Part shown: positions 1 to 5,284 of the stretch, one piece after another
Position numbering within the stretch: the stretch's first letter is position 1
How the letters are laid out: every line of letters begins with the position of its first letter
Assembly (NCBI GenBank): GCA_030840885.1
Contig: JAVEDQ010000091.1
Span: 1 to 5,284 of the forward strand
Direction of reading: 5' to 3'
From: Frankiaceae bacterium
Lineage (GTDB): Bacteria; Actinomycetota; Actinomycetes; Frankiales; Frankiaceae
Length of the DNA stretch: 5,284 nucleotides
Notes under the pieces: model-generated
Seen by the model: the letters and a program-made list of their open reading frames with translations, nothing else
Told to the model about the DNA's origin: nothing
Databases searched by the model: none
Program-made: the position numbers and the translations under genes

Positions 1-49
1 GGAACAAGGCTCGCGACGCGGGGCTCGCTAGGACACCATCCGAGTTCAT
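1..49 (-). CDS. Possible 5' end of an unidentified gene leaving the window
   Basis: An ATG at 49-47 on the minus strand opens a frame that runs without a stop to the window edge, reading MNSDGVLASPASRALF. It is preceded at 60-54 by GGAGGAG, a strong Shine-Dalgarno match, 4 bases before the ATG (6 bases counted from the GGAGG core). Sixteen residues are too few to assign a family, and I recognise no motif. The support is the ribosome binding site and the open frame. A 16-codon open run is expected by chance in GC-rich DNA, so this could be coincidence. If real, it belongs to whatever lies left of the tRNA remnant, probably an integrated element. Confidence 0.3.
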   Translation of the reverse strand, partial: MNSDGVLASPASRALF

Positions 50-53
50 GGCT

Positions 54-60
54 CTCCTCC
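54..60 (-). promoter_or_regulatory. Candidate ribosome binding site GGAGGAG
   Basis: On the minus strand this reads GGAGGAG, followed by AGCC and then ATG at 49. It is the main argument that a gene starts here and runs out of the window. Confidence 0.35.
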
Positions 61-258
61 AACCATCAAGGAGCACCAGATCGACCGCTCTGGGCTGGCC
101 TAGACGTCGACGCTAGCGCACTCGACAACGCATCGTGCAAGAACGACTACCACGAGGAGTCCCTCACTACCGAGTCGGCCGCTCATGCTCGGTCGTGACC
201 GCTGGGACGAACTGAGCACAGGACTGAGTAGTACCGAACTTGGGACGCCTGCCGGCCC

Positions 259-651
259 CTACCTACGTCCGGCCTGGCTTCGGTTGCCCGAATCCCGGCG
301 TGGCGGTGAAGGTGCTGAGCGAGCAGAGGCGGCCGTTCTCTGCGAACGCAGGATTCCGGTCAGGCGTCGAGCAGCTGCTGCACACCGGGCCGGCCCCGCT
401 GCCCGGTGCGTGTTCGACCAGCCCGCGGTGAAGGAGGCGTGAGGGCTCGCCGCCAAATCCCTGCTTGCCACATAGAACCGTTTGGCAGCGTCGACCAGGC
501 TTACGTTGAGCAGTCCGCGGAGGAACTCGTTTGCTAGCAGCCGCCACGGAACCTCACGCTCCTCGGCGCACACGCCGGACGGCCGGCGCAGCCGAAACCG
601 CACGTCACCGACCCGGACGGCACGACCTGGACGACGCCGGACGAACACCAT
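259..651 (-). CDS. Unidentified open reading frame beside the tRNA remnant
   Basis: From an ATG at 651 this minus-strand frame encodes about 130 residues and ends at a TAG (261-259). The first two thirds look somewhat like real coding sequence: of the first 83 codons I counted 64 ending in G or C. The middle of the protein reads plausibly (for example EVPWRLLANEFLRGLL). The last third becomes Arg/Ala/Ser-rich and looks like non-coding GC-rich translation, so the true end may have been lost to a frameshift. There is no Shine-Dalgarno before the ATG. The frame stays open upstream through the tRNA remnant, so the gene may be a fragment cut at the integration junction. I do not recognise the family. 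It could be a small element-borne protein, a decayed fragment, or chance. Confidence 0.25.
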   Translation of the reverse strand: MVFVRRRPGRAVRVGDVRFRLRRPSGVCAEEREVPWRLLANEFLRGLLNVSLVDAAKRFYVASRDLAASPHASFTAGWSNTHRAAGPARCAAAARRLTGILRSQRTAASARSAPSPPRRDSGNRSQAGRR

Positions 652-656
652 CCTGG

Positions 657-713
657 CTTGAAAACCGCTATGGCTGGTGACAGTCATCGTCGGTTCGAAT
701 CCCACGCCCTCCG
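657..713 (+). tRNA. 3' fragment of tRNA-Ser(UGA), probable attachment-site remnant
   Basis: The segment starts with an anticodon loop CTTGAAA (657-663, anticodon TGA at 659-661) and the 3' anticodon strand ACCGC (664-668). A long variable arm follows: ATGGCTG (670-676) pairs with CAGTCAT (681-687) over 7 base pairs with one G-U, around a GTGA loop. The T arm has the loop TTCGAAT (694-700) between GTCGG and CCCAC, with one C-C mismatch. GCCCTCC (706-712) is the 3' acceptor strand and G713 the discriminator; CCA is not encoded. A long variable arm with a UGA anticodon means tRNA-Ser. The 5' half is absent: the bases before 657 cannot form the anticodon stem (GCGGT would be needed), a D arm, or the matching acceptor strand GGAGGGC. 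Homology therefore stops at the anticodon loop, a usual crossover site for tyrosine integrases that use tRNA genes. It should not make a working tRNA. Confidence 0.75.
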
Positions 714-765
714 CGTTGTGATCTCTCAAGACATCAAAAACCTCGGCCCTGCGGCTCGGCGGCGG

Positions 766-783
766 GGCATCCCTTCCGATGCC
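766..783 (-). terminator. Weak hairpin just downstream of the permease pseudogene
   Basis: GGCATC (766-771) and GATGCC (778-783) form a perfect 6-base-pair stem around a 6-base loop. It starts 11 bases after the TGA of the minus-strand permease gene (797-795). There is no T run directly after it on the minus strand; the nearest is TTTTT at 740-736, 25 bases further on. It is therefore at best an untypical terminator, and such a short GC-rich stem can arise by chance. Confidence 0.25.
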
Positions 784-794
784 GCTCGAGACCT

Positions 795-1920
795 TCATGT
801 CGCCGCAGATCGCGAGGGTTCGGGAGGCCGGGCGTCGGTGAGGGCGGTCAGCCAGCGGGCCTTGTCGTCGACGTCAATGAGCAGCGCTTTGACCAGCAAG
901 GTCAGCGGGATGGCGAGAAGCGCGCCGAGCGGACCGAGGATGAACGTCCACACCACCAGGGCCAGGAACGTGAGCGTGACCGAAAGGCCGACGGAGTTGC
1001 CGACGAACTTGGGCTGCAACACGGACTGGATGACGAAGTTGATCGCTGAGTAGGTGACGATGACGATCAGCATCTGCTGCACGCCACCGTCGAGGAGCGC
1101 CAGCAGCGCGGGCGGCACCAAGCCGAGGACGAACCCGATATTGGGGATGTAGTTGGTGATGAAGGCCAACAATGCCCAGAGGATCGGGAGGGGGACACCG
1201 AGCGCTGCCAGGACGGCTCCGTCGATGACCGCGACGATCAACCCGAACAACGAGGAGACCGCGAGGTAACGCCGGGTTCCGGCGGCCCAGATGGTCAGCG
1301 CCGACGCGGTCGCTGGTCTCACCACCGCCACCGCAGCGAGCCGGCGTTCGAAGCCGGCGCTGTCCAGTCCCATGAACAGAAGCAGGGCGATCAGGAATGC
1401 GGCGCTGCCGAGGACCCCGGTCAGCCCGGTTAGCAGGTTTCCGAGCGAGTCGTCACCTTCTGCGGGTCGAGGCTGCTCGCTGTCTGATCCGCCTGATGGG
1501 CGGCTACGCCGAGGCCCCGGAGCCGGCCGGAGAGGGCGTCGAGGTAGCCCTGCGCCTGGTCGGAGTAGGTCGGGATGAGGGTCGCGAGCCGAGCGACCGA
1601 GTAGACCAACACCGCGAACAGACCGAACACGATGCCGAGCACGGTCAGCAGTACGCACGCGGTGGCCAGCCAGCCAGCACGCGGTGCTTGCGCAGCCTCC
1701 GGCTGATCGGGGCGGCTGTCACCACCAGAACGAGCGCGAGGAACACCGTACCGACGAGATCGCGCGCGGCTCGGATTCCGGCGAGCGTGATGAACAGCGA
1801 CGCGCAGCCCAGCAACACGCCCACCATTCGGGGCAGCGCTGGCCGACCCGCCACGGTCGGCACCGGGGCGATTGCCACCCCGACCGCCGAAGGCAGATGG
1901 TCGTCGGCGACCTGCCCCAC
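795..1920 (-). pseudogene. AI-2E/PerM-family permease, broken by two frameshifts
   Basis: The product would be a polytopic inner-membrane permease of about 375 residues, normal for this family (Pfam AI-2E_transport, once UPF0118). Characterised members include an exporter of the AI-2 signal (TqsA) and Na+/H+ antiporters, so the substrate cannot be inferred. The gene uses three minus-strand frames in turn: the N-terminus with the first helices (1920 to about 1675, including ISRRLRKHRV), the middle (about 1675 to 1455, including LDPQKV), and the conserved C-terminal half (about 1450 to 795). The last part carries the family signatures FITNYIPNIG, IQSVLQPKFVGNSVGLS and GPLGALLAIPLT. Each junction needs one added base, or an equivalent change, to restore frame. 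The GTG start at 1920 follows an in-frame TGA (1929-1927) and has AGGAGG 10 bases upstream. The reading frame is nonfunctional as written, either by genuine decay or by two sequencing errors. Family assignment is firm. Confidence 0.88.
1666..1677 (-). repeat. CTGG x3 tandem repeat at a frameshift point
   Basis: On the plus strand CCAG is repeated three times (1666-1677) and followed by another C; on the minus strand this is CTGG x3 inside the permease gene. The first frameshift falls exactly here. With three units the frame runs from RVLAGW into PPRAYC and a stop. A fourth unit would give RVLAGWLATACVLL and join the N-terminal and middle parts smoothly. Loss of one unit by replication slippage is the simplest reading. 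Confidence 0.6.
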
Positions 1921-1930
1921 GCGGATTCAG

Positions 1931-1936
1931 CCTCCT
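1931..1936 (-). promoter_or_regulatory. Ribosome binding site AGGAGG that fixes the permease start
   Basis: The minus strand reads AGGAGG, then 10 bases (CTGAATCCGC), then the GTG at 1920. An in-frame TGA lies between them (1929-1927), so no longer N-terminus is possible in this frame and the GTG is the first usable start. Confidence 0.6.
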
Positions 1937-2015
1937 CGAGCGCCGGCCCGTGCTACGCGAGCGGGCCGGTCGAACTGCCAAAGGGGAGCCTCGGAGCGCA
2001 AGTGCCCTTGCAGCA

Positions 2016-2032
2016 TCATCCGCAGCGGATGA
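2016..2032. promoter_or_regulatory. 17-base palindrome, candidate operator
   Basis: TCATCCG-CAG-CGGATGA has perfect 7-base arms around a 3-base centre and lies 196 bases before the MFS start and 95 bases before the permease start. The 10-base core CCGCAGCGGA (2020-2029) recurs in the same orientation at 2049-2058, 29 bases along. Palindromes of this size upstream of efflux-type MFS genes are often operators for TetR- or MarR-type repressors, but no regulator gene is in the window and the binding role is inference. Confidence 0.35.
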
Positions 2033-2228
2033 ACGTCGACTCGAAGCACCGCAGCGGAAGCTCGCGCAGCGCCGCAGATGAGTTCTTCGGCTGCACCGCG
2101 CGGACGGGACGACCCCCGACTGCCCGTCGGCCCTGGTTCACCCACTCAGGATGAGGTGGCGCCGCACGATCGGTGGTCTCGTGTGTCGCAGCTTGCCAGC
2201 GGCCTGAGATACGGGTGGTGGAAAAGGG

Positions 2229-3821
2229 ATGACCGAGCCGGTCAGCCAGACAGCACCCGAGGCGCCGTTGAACATGCGGCTGGCCGTACTGCTGGCGATG
2301 GCGATGTTCGTTCTGGTCGTCGACACGTCCTTGATGAACGTGTCGATCTCTGCGGTGGTCGACGACCTCGACACGACCGTGAGCAACGTTCAATCCGCCA
2401 TCGCGTTGGAGGCGCTGGTCTCAGCGGCGTTCATTCTGATTGGCAGCAAGGTCGGAGACCTCATCGGGCGCAAGCGCGCCTACGTGCTCGGTCTGCTCGG
2501 CTACTCCGTCGGCGCCCTGGCGATGACGGTGGCCCAGAGCGTCACGGCGATCGTCATCTTCTGGGCCGTGGTGGGCGGGTTCGGCGCGTCGCTGCTGCTG
2601 CCGAGCATGCAGGCGCTGATCCACGGAAACTTCCGGGGCGCCGCCCAGGCGAAGGTGTATGCCCTCGTCGGGGCCGCGGCCGCGATCGCCGCTGCGGTCG
2701 GGCCGCTCCTGGGTGGATTCATCACGACCTACCTGTCGTGGCGCGTCGGCTTCGGCCTCGAGGTGGTGATCATCGCCATCGTGCTGTCCGGCATCGGACT
2801 GGTCCAGGACGTTCCCTACACGGGCAGTCGGGAAGTCGACCCGATCGGTGCGGTCCTCTCCGTCATCGGGATGGGCGGGCTCGTGCTCAGCGTCCTCGTC
2901 TGGCAGGAGGGCGGCGAGTCGGTCGCTGCGCTGCTGGTCGCCGGCGTGGTCGCGATGGGTTCGTTGGTGTACTGGCTGACCCGACGCAAGCGCGACGGGA
3001 AGCCCACCCTGCTCGACCCGGATCTGTTCCGGTCCACGTTGTTCCGGTTCGGGGTCTCCGGGCAGCTGCTGCAGCAGGTTGCGCTCGGCGGGCTGATGAT
3101 CGCGCTGCCCATCTACCTGCAGATGGTGCTGGAGTACAACGCACTCGAGTCGGGCCTCTCCCTCGCGCCGCTGTCGTTGAGCATGTTCGCGACGGCGTTG
3201 ATCGCGGGGAAGCGGGCGGGTACCCGGCGTCCGTCCAGCATCATCCGGCTGGGCTTCGTGCTCCTGACGGTCGGCGTGGCGTCGCTGCTGCCGATCGTCC
3301 CTCGCGCGTCCTCCGGGTGGTGGCTGTTCGTCCCGTTGGCGATCGCTGGGACGGGCCTGGGGCTACTGGTCTCGCAGTTGAACAACTACACGCTCTCGCC
3401 GATCTCGGAGGACAGGGTGAGTGAGGCCGCCGGTGTGAACTCGGCAGCCGGTTCATTCGGGCTGTCGTTCGGGTTGGCCTTCGCCGGGGCGATCATGCTG
3501 GCAACGCTGTCGTTCACCTTCACGAATCAGGCTGAGGACAGCACAGTGCTCAGCCCGGCACAGCAACAAGCGGTGGCCAGCGCTCTCGAGCACGACGCAG
3601 AGATCATGGCCAACTCGACCTTGACCGAACAGATCGCCGGCCAGCCCAGAGACGTTCAGGCGGAGATCCTTCGCATCAACACCGAGGCACGACCTGTTGC
3701 CCTGCAGGTCGCGCTGTTGATCCCGCTGCTCGCCGGCTGCCTCGGGCTGCTCGACGCGTTCCGGATGGGTCGGCTGCCGGATCCAGCGCCGTCGAAAGCC
3801 GCGAAGGTGCCCCCGGGCTGA
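2229..3821 (+). CDS. DHA2-family (14-helix) MFS drug/proton antiporter
   Basis: An intact 530-residue protein of usual DHA2 length; relatives export drugs, dyes or other toxic compounds across the cytoplasmic membrane in exchange for protons. Helix 1 (about 18-40) holds the acidic VVDTSLMNVSI (D32, N37), corresponding to the LDxTIVNVAL motif of this family. The loop between helices 2 and 3 holds motif A, GSKVGDLIGRKR (72-83). Helix 5 holds the antiporter motif C, ending GPLLGG (158-163), followed by SWRVGF (170-175). An extracytoplasmic loop at about 434-490 (QAEDSTVLSPAQQQAV onward) precedes the last helix. A polar tail (PDPAPSKAAKVPPG) ends the protein. The ATG at 2229 is supported only by weak purine-rich sequence (GGTGGTGGAAAAGGG). 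The next in-frame ATG, 2274 (M16), is possible but has no better site. It diverges from the permease pseudogene and is followed after 56 bases by another membrane protein gene. The substrate cannot be told from sequence. Confidence 0.9.
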   Translation: MTEPVSQTAPEAPLNMRLAVLLAMAMFVLVVDTSLMNVSISAVVDDLDTTVSNVQSAIALEALVSAAFILIGSKVGDLIGRKRAYVLGLLGYSVGALAMTVAQSVTAIVIFWAVVGGFGASLLLPSMQALIHGNFRGAAQAKVYALVGAAAAIAAAVGPLLGGFITTYLSWRVGFGLEVVIIAIVLSGIGLVQDVPYTGSREVDPIGAVLSVIGMGGLVLSVLVWQEGGESVAALLVAGVVAMGSLVYWLTRRKRDGKPTLLDPDLFRSTLFRFGVSGQLLQQVALGGLMIALPIYLQMVLEYNALESGLSLAPLSLSMFATALIAGKRAGTRRPSSIIRLGFVLLTVGVASLLPIVPRASSGWWLFVPLAIAGTGLGLLVSQLNNYTLSPISEDRVSEAAGVNSAAGSFGLSFGLAFAGAIMLATLSFTFTNQAEDSTVLSPAQQQAVASALEHDAEIMANSTLTEQIAGQPRDVQAEILRINTEARPVALQVALLIPLLAGCLGLLDAFRMGRLPDPAPSKAAKVPPG

Positions 3822-3866
3822 GACGCCGTTGCGCCGATACGTCACACAGCTGGAGCTCCGCCGAAC

Positions 3867-3870
3867 GAGG
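3867..3870 (+). promoter_or_regulatory. Ribosome binding site GAGG that selects the GTG start at 3878
   Basis: GAGG lies 7 bases before the GTG at 3878 but 13 bases before the alternative in-frame ATG at 3884, so the GTG is the better start. The two differ by only two residues. Confidence 0.5.
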
Positions 3871-3877
3871 ACTTGCC

Positions 3878-4786
3878 GTGGTCATGAACGGAACGCCTGC
3901 ACGGCCGCCGGAGAATCTGCAGCACACCCCGAGCGACCATGGCGCACGAGCATCGCGACCCCGAAGGTGGCTGTCCGACCTCGTCCGGATGGCGCAGACC
4001 GTCGCGGACGCCGACGCTGCCCGGATCGAGCTGGCTGCCCGACGGTTCGGCGGATCGCGGCGCTATCTGGTCCCGGTGGCCTGGGCCGCGGGCGCGATCG
4101 TGCTCCTCGTCCGGGGAGTCAAGCTGCTTCTCGTGAACTGGCGGCTGGGGCTGCTCGAGCTGGTTCCGGCAGCCTGGGTCTGGTTCGTCATGTGGGAGCT
4201 CAAGCAGCACGCTCTGCGCGGCGCAGCCTTCCGGCAGATCACGCTGGGCGGCATGCTGCTCGCTGCGTTCGGCGCGGTCGTACTGACCACCGCAGCGTTC
4301 TGGTGCAACACCGTCTTCGGCTACGCCATCTCGAACGAGCGTCCGGAGATCGCGCCGGCGATACGGCAGGCACGGGTGCACCGTGTCGCCATCGCGGTCG
4401 CAGGGACCGTCGTCGGCCTGGTCGTCGCCCTGGCCGTCGCCGTCATCCCCAGGATCGGATCGTCCCGTCTCTACGTAGTGGCGCTGTCCGGGGTCCTGGG
4501 TCTGCTGCTCGTGAGCCTCGTCGCCGTTCCGGCGCGGCTTCTGGGCAGGCGACGAACCAAGCTTTCCCTCAAGCAGTCGGTCGGCAGCTGGGCCGCGGGC
4601 AGCGCTCTCAGCGCGGTGGCGATGGCGCCGGGATTCCTGCTCGACCGCCTCGGGATCATCCTGCTGGGCGTGCCCGGCCTCCACGTCGTTGGGCTCCTCC
4701 TCCTGACCCTGGGAGTCACCCTCTCGGCCGCCGGTCTGTCCTCGGTTCGCGCCGTCAAGCTGACCATGAAACTCGGCGAGGCCTAG
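3878..4786 (+). CDS. Conserved polytopic membrane protein of unknown function
   Basis: An intact 302-residue protein. Residues 1-45 are polar, basic and probably cytoplasmic. Hydrophobic segments follow at about 63-86, 89-106, 122-147, 168-191, 198-218 and 258-287, with a weaker one at 236-256, so six or seven helices are likely. There is no cleavable signal peptide and no catalytic or metal motif that I can see. Charged segments between helices (WELKQHALRG at 106-115; LLGRRRTKLSLKQ at 221-233) look like cytoplasmic loops. The layout, with an aromatic AFWCN in the third helix and a C-terminal segment ending RAVKLTMKL, resembles hypothetical membrane proteins I recall from other actinobacteria, but I know no assigned function. 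It follows the MFS gene by 56 bases on the same strand without an obvious terminator, so cotranscription is plausible. It ends 22 bases from the stop of the converging gene. Confidence 0.8.
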   Translation: MVMNGTPARPPENLQHTPSDHGARASRPRRWLSDLVRMAQTVADADAARIELAARRFGGSRRYLVPVAWAAGAIVLLVRGVKLLLVNWRLGLLELVPAAWVWFVMWELKQHALRGAAFRQITLGGMLLAAFGAVVLTTAAFWCNTVFGYAISNERPEIAPAIRQARVHRVAIAVAGTVVGLVVALAVAVIPRIGSSRLYVVALSGVLGLLLVSLVAVPARLLGRRRTKLSLKQSVGSWAAGSALSAVAMAPGFLLDRLGIILLGVPGLHVVGLLLLTLGVTLSAAGLSSVRAVKLTMKLGEA

Positions 4787-4808
4787 CGGACGAGCGCGAT
4801 GTCCTGAT

Positions 4809-5284
4809 TCAGCTGCGGCCGGAGGAAGCGACCCCGACCCGGTGCCCCCGCATCTGCAGCACCGCGCCGATCAGGAAGCCCAACGCTCCGAGTGCCGTCG
4901 CGACGTTGACGATCGTGACGTTCACCGGCTCACCCGAGGTCGGGAGTACGTAGGCGGCGACAGCGGACAGCAGGAACGCCAGGCAGCCGAGCAGGTTGAC
5001 CGTTGCGATGTGCCCGTCGCGGGTACCGGGCGGCAGCTTGGTGAGGCTGCCAGCGACGAGAACGTAGGCGATCGCGCCGGAGGCGAGGAAGCACACCGAT
5101 CCGATGGCGTCCGGTCGCCAGACGAGGTGGTCGTAGGAGCCGTCGCCGGTGGCCGTTGTCAGGGCCCGGAACGTGGTGGCGTTGAAGAAGATCGTCCCGG
5201 CGAATTGGAGGGCGCTGCTGCCCAGGTCACTGCGCCAGTGACGGCGCGGGAAGCCGAGCGCCGACTCGGGAAGAGGGCTACGCG
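4809..5284 (-). CDS. Multi-helix membrane protein, 3' part only (5' end outside window)
   Basis: The frame is open from the right edge (base 5282) to a TGA at 4811-4809, giving 157 visible residues. An internal ATG would not be the true start, because conserved-looking sequence precedes it (LQFAGTIFFNATTF, then VWRPDAIGSVCFLASG). Four hydrophobic segments are visible at about visible-residues 21-40, 57-76, 91-112 and 121-144. The third and fourth contain NLLGCLAFLLSAVAAYVLP and a PTSGEP turn leading into IVNVATALGALGFLIGAVL. This pattern matches a family of actinobacterial hypothetical membrane proteins I recall, possibly related to the YrhK-like domain, but that link is tentative. The basic tail (RGHRVGVASSGRS) is presumably cytoplasmic. 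It converges on the gene ending at 4786, with a 22-base gap and no hairpin terminator visible between them. Confidence 0.75.
   Translation of the reverse strand, partial: RSPLPESALGFPRRHWRSDLGSSALQFAGTIFFNATTFRALTTATGDGSYDHLVWRPDAIGSVCFLASGAIAYVLVAGSLTKLPPGTRDGHIATVNLLGCLAFLLSAVAAYVLPTSGEPVNVTIVNVATALGALGFLIGAVLQMRGHRVGVASSGRS

Larger units (their letters stand above)
1..656. other. Probable terminal segment of an integrated element; no recognised gene
   Basis: This stretch abuts the 5' side of a tRNA-Ser 3' fragment that starts at 657. When an element integrates into the 3' half of a tRNA gene, the displaced original 3' half ends up at the element's far end, with the element on the fragment's 5' side. 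By that logic 1-656 is the element's distal end. I checked both strands for an integrase, excisionase, transposase or replication protein and recognised none. The plus-strand frames are broken by stops (for example at 196-198 and 535-537). The assignment to an element is inference from the tRNA fragment alone. Confidence 0.35.
1921..2228. promoter_or_regulatory. Divergent intergenic region between permease and MFS genes
   Basis: These 308 bases separate the minus-strand permease start from the plus-strand transporter start, so promoters for both should lie here. I found no convincing -35/-10 pair in either direction. Contents I can point to are the AGGAGG of the permease, a 17-base palindrome at 2016-2032, and a repeat of its core at 2049-2058. 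No open frame here has both coding character and a start signal. Confidence 0.5.

Noticed and set aside
190..201. Small inverted repeat CGGTC-GT-GACCG
   Set aside because: Five-base arms are too short to stand out, and no gene start nearby needs an operator.
383..408. Hairpin with 7-base arms CACCGGG/CCCGGTG
   Set aside because: A 12-base loop, no T run and GC-only context inside an open frame; expected by chance at this GC content.
185..442. Plus-strand frame of 85 residues
   Set aside because: No ribosome binding site, Arg/Ala-rich composition of a GC-rich shadow frame, and it lies opposite a better candidate.
625..713. A complete tRNA-Ser gene
   Set aside because: The upstream bases cannot form the acceptor 5' strand, a D arm or the 5' anticodon strand, so only the 3' part is called.
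259..798. Full-length minus-strand frame starting at 798, containing GVGFEPTMTVTSHSGFQ
   Set aside because: The GFEPT-type sequence is the usual artefact of translating the antisense strand of a tRNA T arm. The part above 651 is tRNA remnant, not protein-coding.
1927..2145. 72-residue minus-strand frame ending just before the permease start
   Set aside because: It is in the same frame as the permease N-terminus and stops at the TGA before it. It has mediocre third-position bias, no good start signal and no recognisable motif, so a coupled leader gene is possible but unsupported.
2191..2216. Possible promoter TTGCCA with GAGATAC upstream of the MFS gene
   Set aside because: The two boxes are only about 9 bases apart instead of about 17, so they do not make a sigma-70-type promoter.
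2078..3424. 448-residue plus-strand open frame
   Set aside because: Arg/Gly-rich shadow of the MFS gene in another frame, with no domain of its own.
3829..4953. 374-residue plus-strand open frame
   Set aside because: Shadow of the 3878-4786 gene and of the converging gene, with low-complexity Arg-rich composition.

Overview
The window looks like chromosomal DNA from a high-GC actinobacterium. Codons in the clear genes end mostly in G or C, GTG starts occur, and the encoded proteins resemble actinobacterial members of their families. I cannot name the genus from this sequence alone.

Layout. Bases 1-656 hold no gene I recognise. They contain the possible start of a gene leaving the window leftward (minus strand, ATG at 49, strong ribosome binding site) and an unidentified minus-strand open frame (259-651). 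At 657-713 lies the 3' part of a tRNA-Ser(UGA): anticodon loop, long variable arm, T arm and 3' acceptor strand, with no 5' half in front of it. This is the classic mark left by an element that integrated into the 3' half of a tRNA gene. By that reading the element lies to the left (1-656) and the host chromosome to the right.

From 795 to 1920 (minus strand) is an AI-2E/PerM-family membrane permease gene split over all three minus-strand frames by two separate frameshifts. One falls on a short CTGG tandem repeat, where a fourth unit would restore the frame. A 308-base divergent intergenic region (1921-2228) follows. It carries a 17-base palindrome whose core, CCGCAGCGGA, is repeated 29 bases downstream.

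On the plus strand, 2229-3821 encodes an intact DHA2-type (14-helix) major facilitator drug/proton antiporter. After 56 bases comes 3878-4786, a polytopic membrane protein of unknown function that may be cotranscribed with it. Converging on it from the right is the 3' part of another small multi-helix membrane protein (4809 to the window end, minus strand). All four recognisable genes thus encode integral membrane proteins. The transporter could be an efflux pump, but no cognate regulator is visible and nothing shows that the four genes form one pathway. The most informative points are the tRNA-derived attachment-site remnant and the doubly frameshifted permease.
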